From the NCBI RefSeq assembly GCF_044227025.1, contig NZ_JBGAFX010000003.1, positions 310,001-374,000 of the forward strand: a stretch of 64,000 nucleotides of DNA. The letters run 5' to 3'. Made by a program: the position numbers and the translations under genes. The notes under the pieces were generated by a model. The model did not search any database and was not told where the DNA came from. It saw nothing but the letters and a program-made list of their open reading frames with translations. Positions 63,742 to 64,000 of this stretch are shown here, in pieces. Position 1 is the stretch's first letter. Each line of letters opens with the position of its first letter. The stretch comes from Dokdonella_A sp044227025 (GTDB lineage: Bacteria; Pseudomonadota; Gammaproteobacteria; Xanthomonadales; Rhodanobacteraceae).

Positions 63742-64000
63742 CTAGAAATCCATGAAATAGCCGCCGTTCACCGGGATGTTCGCGCCGGTGATGAAGCCCG
63801 CATCGTCGGCGCTGAGGAACTCGACCGTGCGGGCGATCTCGCGCGGTTCGCCGAGGCGGCCGACCGGGATGCCGGCGATGATCTGGTTGCGGATTTCCTC
63901 GGGCACCGCTTGCACCAGGGCGGTGTTGCAGTAGCCGGGCGAGACGCTGTTGACGGTCACGCCCTTCTTCGCCACTTCGCGCGCAAGCGCCATCGTGAAG
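63742..64000 (-). CDS. phbB: Acetoacetyl-CoA reductase-like SDR (5' part outside window)
   Basis: C-terminal 86 or so residues of a short-chain dehydrogenase: FTMALAREVAKKGVTVNSVS, PGYCNTALVQAVPEEIRNQI, AGIPVGRLGEPREIARTVEF, a SADDAGFITGANIPVNGGYF end. FTMALA(R/Q)E and the VNSVSPGY segment match PhbB, which reduces acetoacetyl-CoA to (R)-3-hydroxybutyryl-CoA with NADPH in polyhydroxybutyrate synthesis. The catalytic Tyr-Lys and the Rossmann motif lie beyond the window, so an FabG-like role cannot be excluded. Confidence 0.8.
   Translation of the reverse strand, partial: FTMALAREVAKKGVTVNSVSPGYCNTALVQAVPEEIRNQIIAGIPVGRLGEPREIARTVEFLSADDAGFITGANIPVNGGYFMDF

Overview
The window is GC-rich chromosomal DNA from a gammaproteobacterium of the order Xanthomonadales (Lysobacterales), possibly Rhodanobacteraceae. 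I judge this from protein similarity and gene order recognised by eye: rplU-rpmA-obgE, rpsT, murJ-ribF-ileS-lspA-ispH followed by a minor pilin operon; mtnA next to gyrA; sucA-sucB-lpdA; and a RDD/SpoIIM/DUF4129/DUF4350/MoxR/DUF58 operon. Intergenic spaces carry many short palindromic repeats of the kind common in this group. I see no prophage, insertion sequence, rRNA or CRISPR array.

Layout. 1-6100: an acyl-CoA thioesterase-like gene (cut by the window edge) overlapping uvrA, then ribosomal proteins L21 and L27, the GTPase ObgE and, on the minus strand, ribosomal protein S20 with a UUG start. 6141-13279: murJ, ribF, ileS, lspA and ispH; ribF and ispH each have a -10 box exactly 6 nt before the start codon and look leaderless. 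13405-21247: type IV pilus minor pilins fimT, pilV, pilW, pilX, the adhesin pilY1 and pilE. 21335-21489: tRNA-Thr(CGT) and tRNA-Val(CAC). 21684-26123: mtnA, a GtrA-family membrane protein and gyrA. 26294-29964: peroxiredoxin, Hsp20, a CbpA-type DnaJ protein, a PilH-like response regulator and an AcuI-type reductase. 30020-30262: a decayed GIY-YIG endonuclease tail and a doubtful small ORF. 30272-35962 (minus): the 2-oxoglutarate dehydrogenase genes sucA-sucB-lpdA. 36148-41423 (minus): a two-domain GNAT protein, the ribosomal oxygenase RoxA, purB and a CorC/HlyC-type CBS protein. 41658-44418: fumC and an unusual periplasmic coiled-coil protein with a duplicated C-terminal domain.

44550-47245 (minus) is a compact operon (small membrane protein, YtrA-type GntR repressor, ABC ATPase, ABC-2 permease) whose promoter is covered by a near-perfect 22-bp palindrome, a strong candidate autoregulatory operator. 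47523-55475 (plus) is a chain of eight mostly overlapping genes: two RDD membrane proteins, SpoIIM-like, DUF4129, DUF4350, MoxR AAA+ ATPase, DUF58 protein and a GYF-domain/pilin-helix fusion. It looks like one MoxR-centred membrane system of unknown function. 55482-57365 (minus) is an ABC-F ATPase.

57549-63539 (plus): an FKBP-type periplasmic prolyl isomerase, a roughly 320-bp array of hairpins, UDP-glucose dehydrogenase, GDP-mannose dehydratase, slyX, a DUF2058 protein and a secreted protein of unknown function. The array is the most unusual non-coding element: read on the minus strand, four copies carry the core of the CsrA/RsmA RNA-binding consensus in a tetraloop, and four further hairpins also present GGA in the loop. 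The window closes inside a minus-strand acetoacetyl-CoA reductase-like gene.
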